Assembly (NCBI GenBank): GCA_963924555.1
Contig: OZ004583.1
Span: 7,020,582 to 7,084,581, forward strand
Length of the DNA: 64,000 nucleotides
Direction of reading: 5' to 3'
Source: Crambe crambe
Taxonomy: Eukaryota > Porifera > Demospongiae > Poecilosclerida > Crambeidae
Positions 44,301 to 56,157 of the stretch are shown one piece after another. A program made the position numbers and the translations under genes. How positions within the stretch are numbered: the first letter of the stretch is position 1; the number at the start of each line of letters is the position of its first letter. The notes below the pieces were generated by a model. That model had not been told where the DNA came from. It did not search any database and saw only the letters and a program-made list of their open reading frames with translations.

Positions 44301-47300
44301 TTATTATATATAGAGAGCCATTCTGGCATGCAGTTATTGATATAGACTCTATAGAGTGAGCCATTCTGGCATGCAGTTATTAATATAGACTCTATATAGA
44401 GAGCCATTCTGGCATGCAGTTATCATTATAGACTCTATAGAGTGAGCCATTCTGGCATGCAGTTATCATTATAGACTCTATAGAGTGAGCCATTCTGGCA
44501 TGCAGTTATCATTATAGACTCTATAGAGTGAGCCATTCTGGCATGCAGTTATCATTATGGACTCTATAGAATGAGCCATTCGGGCATGCAGTTATTATTA
44601 TAGACTCTATAGAGTGAGCCATTCTGGCATGCAGTTATTATTATAGACTCTATATAGAGAGCCATTCTGGCACGCAGTTATTAATATAGACTCTATAGAG
44701 TGAGCCATTCTGGCATGCAGTTATTAATATAGACTCTATAGAGTAAGCCATTCTGGCACGCAGTTATCATTATAGACTCTATAGAGTAAGCCATTCTGGC
44801 ACGCAGTTATCATTATAGACTCTATATAGAGAGCCATTCTGGCACGCAGTTATTAATATAGACTCTATAGAGTGAGCCATTCTGGCACGCAGTTATTATT
44901 ATCGACTCTATATAGAGAGCCATTCTGGCACGCAGTTATTAATATAGACTCTATAGAGTGAGCCATTCTGGCATGCAGTTATTAATATAGACTCTATAGA
45001 GTGAGCCATTCTGGCATGCAGTTATTAATATAGACTCTATAGAGTAAGCCATTCTGGCACGCAGTTATCATTATAGACTCTATAGAGTAAGCCATTCTGG
45101 CACGCAGTTATCATTATAGACTCTATATAGAGAGCCATTCTGGCACGCAGTTATTAATATAGACTCTATAGAGTGAGCCATTCTGGCATGCAGTTATAGA
45201 CTCTATAGAGTGAGCCATTCTGGCACGCAGTTATTATTATCGACTCTATATAGAGAGCCATTCTGGCACGCAGTTATTAATATAGACTCTATAGAGTGAG
45301 CCATTCTGGCATGCAGTTATAGACTCTATAGAGTGAGCCATTCTGGCACGCAGTTATTATTATCGACTCTATATAGAGAGCCATTCTGGCACGCAGTTAT
45401 TAATATAGACTCTATAGAGTGAGCCATTCTGGCATGCAGTTATTATCATAGACTCTATAGAGTGAGCCATTCTGGCATGCAGTTATTATTATCGACTCTA
45501 TATAGAGAGCCATTCTGGCACGCAGTTATTAATATAGACTCTATAGAGTGAGCCATTCTGGCATGCAGTTATAGACTCTATATAGAGAGCCATTCTGGCA
45601 TGCAGATATCATTATAGACTCTCCATTCTGGCATGCAGTTATTAATATAGACTCTATATAGAGAGCCATTCTGGCATGCAGTTATCATTATAGACTCTAT
45701 AGAGTGAGCCATTCTGGCATGCAGTTATCATTATAGACTCTATAGAGTGAGCCATTCGGGCATGCAGTTATTATTATAGACTCTATCGAGTGAGCCATTC
45801 TGGCATGCAGTTATTAATATAGACTCTATAGAGTGAGACATTCTGGCATGCAGTTATTAATATAGACTCTGTATAGTGAGGCATTCTGGCACGCAGTTAT
45901 TCTATATAGAGAGCCATTCTGGCTTGCAGTTATTGATATAGACTCTATAGAGTGAGCCATTCTGGCATGCAGTTATTAATATAGACTCTATATAGAGAGC
46001 CATTCTGGCATGCAGTTATCATTATAGACTCTATAGAGTGAGCCATTCTGGCATGCAGTTATCATTATAGACTCTATAGAGTGAGCCATTCTGGCATGCA
46101 GTTATCATTATAGACTCTATAGAGTGAGCCATTCGGGCATGCAGTTATCATTATGGACTCTATAGAGTGAGCCATTCTGGCACGCAGTTATTAATATAGA
46201 CTCTATAGAGTGAGCCATTCTGGCATGCAGTTATTAATATAGACTCTATATAGAGAGCCATTCTGGCACGCAGTTATTAATATAGACTCTATAGAGTGAG
46301 CCATTCTGGCACGCAGTTATTAATATAGACTCTATATAGAGAGCCATTCTGGCACGCAGTTATTAATATAGACTCTATAGAGTGAGCCATTCTGGCACGC
46401 AGTTATTAATATAGACTCTATAGAGTGAGCCATTCTGGCATGCAGTTATTAATATAGACTCTATAGAGTAAGCCATTCTGGCACGCAGTTATCATTATAG
46501 ACTCTATAGAGTGAGCCATTCTGGCATGCAGTTATTAATATAGACTCTATAGAGTAAGCCATTCTGGCACGCAGTTATCATTATAGACTCTATAGAGTAA
46601 GCCATTCTGGCACGCAGTTATCATTATAGACTCTATATAGAGAGCCATTCTGGCACGCAGTTATTAATATAGACTCTATAGAGTGAGCCATTCTGGCACG
46701 CAGTTATTATTATCGACTCTATATAGAGAGCCATTCTGGCACGCAGTTATTAATATAGACTCTATAGAGTGAGCCATTCTGGCATGCAGTTATAGACTCT
46801 ATATAGAGAGCCATTCTGGCATGCAGTTATTATTATAGACTCTATAGAGTGAGCCATTCTGGCATGCAGTTATTAATATAGACTCTATAGAGTGAGCCAT
46901 TCTGGCATGCAGTTATTAATATAGACTCTATAGAGTAAGCCATTCTGGCACGCAGTTATCATTATAGACTCTATAGAGTGAGCCATTCTGGCATGCAGTT
47001 ATCATTATAGACTCTATAGAGTGAGCCGTTCGGGCATGCAGTTATTATTATAGACTCTATAGAGTGAGCCATTCTGGCACGCAGTTATTATTATCGACTC
47101 TATATAGAGAGCCATTCTGGCACGCAGTTATTAATATAGACTCTATAGAGTGAGCCATTCTGGCATGCAGTTATAGACTCTATATAGAGAGCCATTCTGG
47201 CATGCAGTTATTATCATAGACTCTATAGAGTGAGCCATTCTGGCATGCAGTTATTATTATCGACTCTATATAGAGAGCCATTCTGGCACGCAGTTATTAA

Positions 47301-49665
47301 TATAGACTCTATAGAGTGAGCCATTCTGGCATGCAGTTATAGACTCTATATAGAGAGCCATTCTGGCATGCAGTTATTAATATAGACTCTATAGAGTAAG
47401 CCATTCTGGCACGCAGTTATCATTATAGACTCTATAGAGTGAGCCATTCTGGCATGCAGTTATCATTATAGACTCTATAGAGTGAGCCATTCTGGCATGC
47501 AGTTATCATTATAGACTCTATAGAGTGAGCCATTCGGGCATGCAGTTATTATTAAAGACTCTATAGAGTGAGCCATTCTGGCACGCAGTTATTATTATCG
47601 ACTCTATATAGAGAGCCATTCTGGCACGCAGTTATTAATATAGACTCTATAGAGTGAGCCATTCTGGCATGCAGTTATAGACTCTATATAGAGAGCCATT
47701 CTGGCATGCAGTTATTATCATAGACTCTATAGAGTGAGCCATTCTGGCATGCAGTTATTATTATCGACTCTATATAGAGAGCCATTCTGGCACGCAGTTA
47801 TTAATATAGACTCTATAGAGTGAGCCATTCTGGCATGCAGTTATAGACTCTATATAGAGAGCCATTCTGGCATGCAGTTATCATTATAGACTCTATAGAG
47901 TGAGCCATTCTGGCATGCAGTTATTAATATAGACTCTATATAGAGAGCCATTCTGGCATGCAGTTATCATTATAGACTCTATAGAGTGAGCCATTTTGGC
48001 ACGCAGTTATTATTATCGACTCTATATAAAGAGCCATTCTGGCACGCAGTTATTAATATAGACTCTATAGAGTGAGCCATTCTGGCATGCAGTTATAGAC
48101 TCTATATAGAGAGCCATTCTGGCACACAGTTATTATTATGGACTCTATAGAGTGAGCCATTCTGGCATGCAGTTATAGACTCTATATAGAGAGCCATTCT
48201 GGCATGCAGTTATTAATATAGACTCTGTAGAGTGAGCCATTCTGGCATGCAGTTATAGACTCTATATAGAGAGCCATTCTGGCATGCAGTTATTAATATA
48301 GACTCTATATAGAGAGCCATTCTGGCATGCAGTTATTATTATGGACTCTATAGAGTGAGCCATTCTGGCATGCAGTTATTATTATAGACTCTATATAGAG
48401 TGAGCCATTCTGGCATGCAGTTATAGACTCTATATAGAGAGCCATTCTGGCATGCAGTTATTAATATAGACTCTATATAGAGAGCCATTCTGGCATGCAG
48501 TTATTATTATGGACTCTATAGAGTGAGCCATTCTGGCATGCAGTTATTATTATAGACTCTATAGAGTGAGCCATTCTGGCATGCAGTTATAGACTCTATA
48601 TAGAGAGCCATTCTGGCATGCAGTTATTAATATAGACTCTATATAGAGAGCCATTCTGGCATGCAGTTATTATTATGGACTCTATAGAGTGAGCCATTCT
48701 GGCATGCAGTTATTATTATAGACTCTATAGAGTGAGCCATTCTGGCATGCAGTTATAGACTCTATATAGAGAGCCATTCTGGCATGCAGTTATTAATATA
48801 GACTCTATATAGAGAGCCATTCTGGCATGCAGTTATTATTATGGACTCTATAGAGTGAGCCATTCTGGCATGCAGTTATAGACTCTATATAGAGAGCCAT
48901 TCTGGCATGCAGTTATTAATATAGACTCTGTAGAGTGAGCCATTCTGGCATGCAGTTATAGACTCTATATAGAGAGCCATTCTGGCATGCAGTTATTAAT
49001 ATAGACTCTATATAGAGAGCCATTCTGGCATGCAGTTATTATTATGGACTCTATAGAGTGAGCCATTCTGGCATGCAGTTATAGACTCTATATAGAGAGC
49101 CATTCTGGCATGCAGTTATTATTATGGACTCTATAGAGTGAGCCATTCTGGCATGCAGTTATTATTATAGACTCTATAGAGTGAGCCATTCTGGCATGCA
49201 GTTATAGACTCTATATAGAGAGCCATTCTGGCATGCAGTTATTAATATAGACTCTATATAGAGAGCCATTCTGGCATGCAGTTATAGACTCTATATAGAG
49301 AGCCATTCTGGCATGCAGTTATTAATATAGACTCTATATAGAGAGCCATTCTGGCATGCAGTTATTATTATGGACTCTATAGAGTGAGCCATTCTGGCAT
49401 GCAGTTATTATTATAGACTCTATAGAGTGAGCCATTCTGGCATGCAGTTATAGACTCTATATAGAGAGCCATTCTGGCATGCAGTTATTAATATAGACTC
49501 TATATAGAGAGCCATTCTGGCATGCAGTTATAGACTCTATATAGAGAGCCATTCTGGCATGCAGTTATTAATATAGACTCTATATAGAGAGCCATTCTGG
49601 CATGCAGTTATTATTATGGACTCTATAGAGTGAGCCATTCTGGCACGCAGTTATTATTATAGACT
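41385..49665. repeat. Satellite array, about 43-bp monomers (left block)
   Basis: Head-to-tail units of the form GAGCCATTCTGGCATGCAGT + TATTAATATAGACTCTATAG + AGT, 43 bp. A 37-bp variant lacks six bases of the TATTAA part, and rarer variants are about 31-41 bp. Units carry the 12-bp palindrome ACTCTATAGAGT and GCATGC. Variant positions (CATGC/CACGC, TTAATA/TCATTA, AGAGTGA/ATAGAGA) recur in blocks, which indicates higher-order organisation. Monomers from 41,385 to about 41,950 are strongly degenerate, as expected for an array edge. Open frames reading MAHSIESIMITACQNG on the minus strand are satellite translations. Confidence 0.95.
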
Positions 49666-52404
49666 CAGTGGAGTAGGAATAGAAAATTTATTGGGGGGGC
49701 AGGAACAATAAGTTAATCACAGTAATAATTATAGCTAATAGCAACAAATATCTAAAAATGTCCAAATTTAATCAATCCTCCTGTCATTACATTGAATAAA
49801 TTCTTTGGCAATATCACATAAATTAAGATTTTCGGTTTTTTCTTTGTGAATATGGAGTAACATGCAGTGATTAAGTCGTGACTGAGTCATTGAATTTCTT
49901 AAGTATGTTTTGATACGTTTGAGTGCTGAAAAATTACGCTCTGCACTAGCAGTGGTAACAGGAATTGTCATATATATTTTCAGTAACTTATGAACCTCTG
50001 TAATAAGACTCTTGAGAGCTGGCTGCTTATTGAAGATATCACATATGGTTCGAATTCTTGTAACTTCTTTTATAGGAATTCCATCCAAAGGAACAGAATT
50101 AATTGCATCAGGGAGAAGCTTTAGATGGAGCTTTAACTTTTCCATATCAATATCATTTTTGTACATCTCCTCAGATAAGACTACTGACTTACCATTGGCA
50201 CTATTGATCAAAAGAGCCTCAACACTTCTTACAAATAAAAAATTTGCTTGTGTAAACCTCTTTTCCAGATCTCCAATTATATTGTCAATTACTTCAAAGA
50301 AGTCCTTTCTGTAGAGCTCTTCGATAGATTGAAAAATATGCTCAGCTACACCATCATTTAGTCTGCTAGGAAGATGTCTTTGTCTGGGTAACACTGGTGG
50401 ATCACATCTGTCTTTGGCCTCTTCCTTCACCGACTCAAAAAATTCTTTGAATTTTTCATCCTTTCTGAGTTTTGTAAGGGCCTAAACAGTGACTTTGACA
50501 GCAACATAACAATCATCAACATTGGTATTCACTCCTTGGAGTGTTACTGATAACTGCTCTGTTATACTAAAGATCAAGAAAGCAAGTTTCAACCCAAAAT
50601 ATGTGTGAAACTTGTCCATTAGAGCCAATAGACCACAAGCTCTCCTGGAGCAATCATCAGAGCCATGTGAAGATTCTTCTAGTGTGATATGAAGTGATTC
50701 ATAATTATCAAGGATAGCTCGTATTGCCCCAGTCCGGACAGTCCACCTTGTTGGGCAAAATGTACGAATCCCTGATTTAGATGAATCATCAAGCTCTTTT
50801 TGGACCCTTTCAAAAACCACTTGTCTCTTCGGTGAATATTTTATTAACTGAACAACCTCCATAGCAAAATTCAAAGCTTCTTTCATACTTTTGCTATCCC
50901 TAGCTATGTCTTGTAGACACAAATTCACACAGTGTGCAAGACAATGTACGGTAATGGCAGCATGATTACCATTTTCAAATCTTTTACCAACTCCACTTAC
51001 ATGACCCTGGAAATTTCGTGCCCCGTCATACCCTTGTCCCCGGCAATGATCAAAAGGAATGCCTAAAGAAATCAAGCAATTTTTGAGTGATGAATAGATG
51101 CATTCAGCTGTAGTTGCATCAAGCTCAACTAAGCCAAAGAAATCTTCATATATTTCATAACTTTCTGATACCCATCTCAGAGTTACAACAAGTTGTTCAC
51201 GATTGGAAATATCTCTAGTTTCATCTGCTAGGAGTGAAAACCATCTTTGTGAAAGCAAAGCATTAACTAGGGATCGTAATACTTTGAGAGCCATTAACTT
51301 GATCATTTCATTAATTATCTCTGGAGACTGATACTCGTTGGTCTCTACCCAGGCAACTTCATCAAGTACTTGCTGTAGCATTATGGTTAAATTAGAACCA
51401 CCAGCGTGGTCATTTCTAATAGAGAGACCTTGCCGCAGTAAATATCGTAATGCTTTAAGCTGTTTCATCAGACTATTTCTTCTGGAAACTTGAATGCCAT
51501 TAAATTGACTTTGTAGCATTCTACTTACTGGGATTGAAGTTGCAGATACATGGGCTGATATTGCATCCCTGTGTGCTTGAGAAAGCTCATGTTCTTTGAA
51601 TCGCAGAGTGGCCTTTTTCCAATTAGAAAAGCCAGTGGTGACAAAAGCTGGTTCAGATTTCGTGCTCATGACTGTAACATGCAATTTGTTTGCTTTTTTA
51701 CAGTAGAAGCAGTATGCCTTCAAATTTTTTGAGCAAAAATGAACCCAAGGGAATAATTTATACCAGGATGGCATGAAGTGCCTCCTTTGTTTATTTTTTC
51801 CCGTCCCAAATACTTTTGTCGACCTTTTTAGCTAGTAAGGCCAAATCAGTTGGTTGATTGATCACTCCTTTAGTACAACATAATCCATCACAAATCTCAA
51901 GCTCGGTACTACTTGGAGGGGTATTAGAAACACCACCATCATTATCACTTTTTTCTTCTAGTGAGGCTTTACTGTGAGATTCTTCATTTCCTAGAATAAG
52001 TATTAAGAACTAAGTCCTACGTATGACTGCTAGGCCCTTTAGTAAAAAAAAAAAAGAAAAAAAAAAAAGCTATTCATATGAACCATATATAAGTTACCTT
52101 GAGATGGCACTAAAGTGAAGTAAGTCTTGATGCTTTGGCTACTGTTAATTTTTCTCTTCTTCACTGCAGAATTCATGTCTCTTGACAGAATCTTGAGCAC
52201 ATGCATTAGATAGCCAAGCAGCAGTAAAATTGCTGACATCACACTGCAATGACAGCATTCATGCATGTAATTGCTTGGTGCTATATTTTTACTTTCAATA
52301 TACTCAAGTTAGCTGTTCATATTATTATTGGGGGGCAGTGCCCCTCCATCTATAGTATTGGGGGGCAGTGGCCCCCCCTGCCCCCCCCTATTCCTACTCC
52401 ACTG
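49666..52404. mobile_element. hAT transposon inserted in the satellite
   Basis: Perfect 17-bp terminal inverted repeats: CAGTGGAGTAGGAATAG at 49666-49682 and CTATTCCTACTCCACTG at 52388-52404. The 2,739-bp element carries a hAT-type transposase on the minus strand. Left flank TATAGACT plus right flank CTATAGAG rebuild an uninterrupted satellite monomer with no 8-bp target duplication, which is unusual for hAT. Confidence 0.88.
49768..52176 (-). pseudogene. hAT transposase (ZMYM1-like), broken
   Basis: Exon 1 52176-52098 (MNSAVKKRKINSSQSIKTYF) and the main exon from 51990 to 49768. Recognisable parts are a TTF-type zinc-finger region (MPSWYKLFPW ... CSKNLKAYCFYCKKA ... HELSQAHRDA), the RNase H-like core (SLLADETRDISNREQL, DHCRGQGYDGARNFQG, HCLAHCVNLCLQD) and the C-terminal hAT dimerisation region (IPVTTASAERNFSALKRIKT). 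There are two lesions: a one-base shift in an A-run near 51,802, and a single in-frame TAG at 50482-50484 (after VAVKVTV). The remainder is open and similar to intact relatives, so the element is fairly young. Confidence 0.85.
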
Positions 52405-54190
52405 CTATAGAGTGAGACATTCTGGCATGCAGTTATTAATATAGACTCTGTATAGTGAGGCATTCTGGCACGCAGTTATTCTATATAGAGAGCCATTCTG
52501 GCATGCAGTTATTGATATAGACTCTATAGAGTGAGCCATTCTGGCATGCAGTTATTAATATAGACTCTATATAGAGAGCCATTCTGGCATGCAGTTATCA
52601 TTATAGACTCTATAGAGTGAGCCATTCTGGCATGCAGTTATCATTATAGACTCTATAGAGTGAGCCATTCTGGCATGCAGTTATCATTATAGACTCTATA
52701 GAGTGAGCCATTCGGGCATGCAGTTATCATTATAGACTCTATAGAGTGAGCCATTCGGGCATGCAGTTATCATTATAGACTCTATAGAGTGAGCCATTCG
52801 GGCATGCAGTTATCATTATAGACTCTATAGAGTGAGCCATTCTGGCATGCAGTTATTAATATAGACTCTATAGAGTGAGCCATTCTGGCATGCAGTTATC
52901 ATTATAGACTCTATAGAGTGAGCCATTCTTGCATGCAGTTATCATTATAGACTCTATAGAGTGAGCCATTCTGGCATGCAGTTATCATTATAGACTCTAT
53001 AGAGTGAGCCATTCTGGCATGCAGTTATCATTATAGACTCTATAGAGTGAGCCATTCTGGCATGCAGTTATCATTATAGACTCTATAGAGTGAGCCATTC
53101 GGGCATGCAGTTATCATTATAGACTCTATAGAGTGAGCCATTCGGGCATGCAGTTATTATTATAGACTCTATCGAGTGAGCCATTCTGGCATGCAGTTAT
53201 TAATATAGACTCTATAGAGTGAGCCATTCTGGCATGCAGTTATTAATATAGACTCTATAGAGTGAGCCATTCTGGCATGCAGTTATAGACTCTATATAGA
53301 GAGCCATTCTGGCACGCAGTTATTAATATAGACTCTATAGAGTGAGCCATTCTGGCATGCAGTTATAGACTCTATATAGAGAGCCATTCTGGCATGCAGT
53401 TATTATCATAGCTAGACTCTATAGAGTGAGCCATTCTGGCATGCAGTTATTAATATAGACTCTATAGAGTGAGCCATTCTGGCATGTAGTTATTATTATA
53501 GACTCTATATAGAGAGCCATTCTGGCACGCAGTTATTATTATGGACTCTATAGAGTGAGCCATTCTGGCACGCAGTTATTATATAGATTCTATTGAGTGA
53601 GCCATTCTGGCATGCAGTTATTATTATAGACTCTATAGAGTGAGACATTCTGGCATGTAGTTATTAATATAGACTCTGTATAGTGAGGCATTCTGGCACG
53701 CAGTTATTCTATATAGAGAGCCATTCTGGCATGCAGTTATTGATATAGACTCTATAGAGTGAGCCATTCTGGCATGCAGTTATTAATATAGACTCTATAT
53801 AGAGAGCCATTCTGGCATGCAGTTATTATTATATACTCTATAGAGTGAGACATTCTGGCATGTAGTTATTAATATAGACTCTGTATAGTGAGGCATTCTG
53901 GCACGCAGTTATTCTATATAGAGAGCCATTCTGGCATGCAGTTATTGATATAGACTCTATAGAGTGAGACATTCTGGCATGTAGTTATTAATATAGACTC
54001 TGTATAGTGAGGCATTCTGGCACGCAGTTATTCTATATAGAGAGCCATTCTGGCATGCAGTTATTAATATAGACTCTATATAGAGAGCCATTCTGGCATG
54101 CAGTTATTATGGCATGCAGTTATTGACTCCATATAGTGAGCATGCAGTTACTATTAGAGACTCTATATAGAGTGAGCCATTCTGGTATGC
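52405..54190. repeat. Satellite array, about 43-bp monomers (right block)
   Basis: Same monomer as the left block. A rare variant block (GTATAGTGAGGCATTCTGG followed by a short unit CGCAGTTATTCTATATAGAG) recurs near 52,450, 53,680, 53,880 and 54,000. It is also in the left block near 42,995, 44,275 and 45,870. The array becomes irregular after 54,100 and ends near 54,190. Confidence 0.95.
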
Positions 54191-54648
54191 AAAACAAATA
54201 GTTCATATTAAATCTAGTATACTTTGCAAAACACTCACAGGGTTGGGTGTAATCTAAAGTAAATTGTGCACTATGCTAAGTTCAAATTTTCATTGCTACT
54301 CATTTGGCTGAAGAACCCTCACTATAGCTGCAATAATAGCTGTCCACATATGTCACATGCATGCACAGTTATCAAGCCCAATTACTTTTCTCTGGCCTGC
54401 TGCATGCAGATTAGCTATAAAAATTATACTATCTCACATGTTTAATTAATATTTATTTTTATTACGCATCATGTTTTAGGTTATACAAATGGGACCGATA
54501 TGCTATGCTAGCTATTGGAAGAATGGAACAAGCAGTGATTCTATAACTTAACATTATTTTTAGTTATCAATTAATTATAATAGCTAAGATTTCATCTAAT
54601 ATATTGCAAATAAAAGCAAATATTTAAATCTTTAGAGAGGGAGGGAGA

Positions 54649-54733
<85 letters not shown>

Positions 54734-55320
54734 AATGAGCTAATGAATACTTCAGAGTATATCTTAATGTCAAACAACTCTTGCGTAACATGGAGATACA
54801 ATTATGAGCAAAAATTCAAATAGTTATTAGTATCATATTAAATCTGAAATCTGCATGGTGTTATACTTAATTGAATTTTACATCTCAATGATCTCATTGT
54901 GCATAATATGTGAAAAAAAAATTGCAATATTTTTTTCAAGTCATTTTGAGCACATGTGTATGTAGCAAGACCTTGAAAAATGGCTACAAGCTCTAGTGTA
55001 TCTCCACACAGTCCAGATGAGTCCAAAGGTATTCTATAGATATCAATTCAAATTAGGTAGAAGGAACAAGTTTTGCATGTGCTAGCCATGCAGTCAGAAG
55101 ATAATGGGCCTACTTGGCTAGCTAATGAATTTAGCACTGCATGCATACTTGTTATAATGTTTGTGCTGCAACTCTCTTGTAGTATGAATAATAATTTTTT
55201 CCAGAATCCGTTATAAATTTGTATGTTTGTATGTATATTGGGGTGGTTTTCAGGTAGTATACTGAAGAAAACATACTAGCAGGATATATATAGCTAGTGT
55301 AAAGAAAGACTGATTGTATA
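54191..55320. other. Intergenic, with (GA)n microsatellite
   Basis: No gene recognised. 54,634-54,730 is a nearly perfect GA dinucleotide run of about 95 bp. The surrounding sequence is AT-rich without plausible exons. Confidence 0.6.
54634..54730. repeat. (GA)n microsatellite
   Basis: More than 40 GA units, preceded by a few GGGA variants. The minus-strand SLSLSL open frame across it is a composition artefact. Confidence 0.95.
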
Positions 55321-55502
55321 CAGTGGTGGATCCAGGATTTTCAAAAAGGGGGGGCACACAGGCTGAAATTTTTTTTTACCCGGCTTTGGCTAACCAGCTA
55401 ACTTGCAAACTGTCATGCATCACTGTAATTCTTATAAGTGGCCACACCAAAAAGGGGGGGGGGGGCATGTGCCTGAAATGCCCACTCCTAGATCCACCAC
55501 TG
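55321..55502. mobile_element. 182-bp hAT-like miniature element
   Basis: Ends CAGTGGTGGATCCAGG and CCTAGATCCACCACTG are inverted repeats with one mismatch. The element has no coding capacity and contains AAAGGGGGGG-type runs near both ends. Flanking direct repeats are GTATA (5 bp); a typical hAT would give 8 bp. Confidence 0.75.
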
Positions 55503-55554
55503 GTATATTGCCAGATTACCTCTATGTAACAGATTGAGCTGTCCTGTAGCATGC

Positions 55555-55765
55555 ATCATAATTGGAGTGATCCTGGCATGCATATAAGTATTGTAACATT
55601 ATCGAGTCATGCATCAGTCATCTCTATTAATTATTATGCAGCCATCCTGGCATGCATATGATTACATGAGCCAGGCAGTCTAGCATGCATCATAATAGAG
55701 AGCCATCCTAATTAAATCCAGCCAGCCATCCTGGCACATAATAATTACTCTGGCATATATGGTCA
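55555..55765. repeat. Diverged satellite-related monomers outside the array
   Basis: Repeated CCATCCTGGCATGCATATGA-like units with irregular spacing resemble the GCCATTCTGGCATGC core of the main satellite. This suggests old monomers beyond the present array edge, separated from it by about 1.3 kb. Confidence 0.55.
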
Positions 55766-56157
55766 TGCCAAATTCCATTATGGCATGAAACTAACACTAT
55801 ATTACAGATTCAGCAGTTTAATTTTGTCAGAGTGACAGTGATTTGTGGGTAATTAGTGGTTTCATTTTTGTTTAGCTGTTAGTCTTTTTGTGCTTGGTTT
55901 TTCCTGCTGCCTTCTCTTGTGCCTGTTTTTTTCCTGCATGTGTCATTTAGAGAATTCTATTGTATTGTAGTTTGCTAACTACATTTTCGGCTACATTAGA
56001 GTATGGTGTCAGTAGTATAGATAGGCTTGGCATCAAGTTCCATACTACAAAAAGTCAGAACAATTAGCTCCTAGAATGTTCTCAGAGATAATTCACACAT
56101 ATATATGCTTAAAAGGGGAGAATATATTTAAAAAATGACTGTCACACACATTCATAC

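Noticed and set aside
49768..52176. Domesticated ZMYM1-like host gene
   Set aside because: A frameshift, an in-frame stop and flanking perfect TIRs mark it as a dead transposon copy and not a host gene.
41385..54190. CRISPR-like array
   Set aside because: The units are contiguous tandem repeats without unique spacers, in a eukaryotic, intron-bearing context.
54592..54801. Ser-Leu repeat protein on the minus strand
   Set aside because: Translation of the (GA)n microsatellite.
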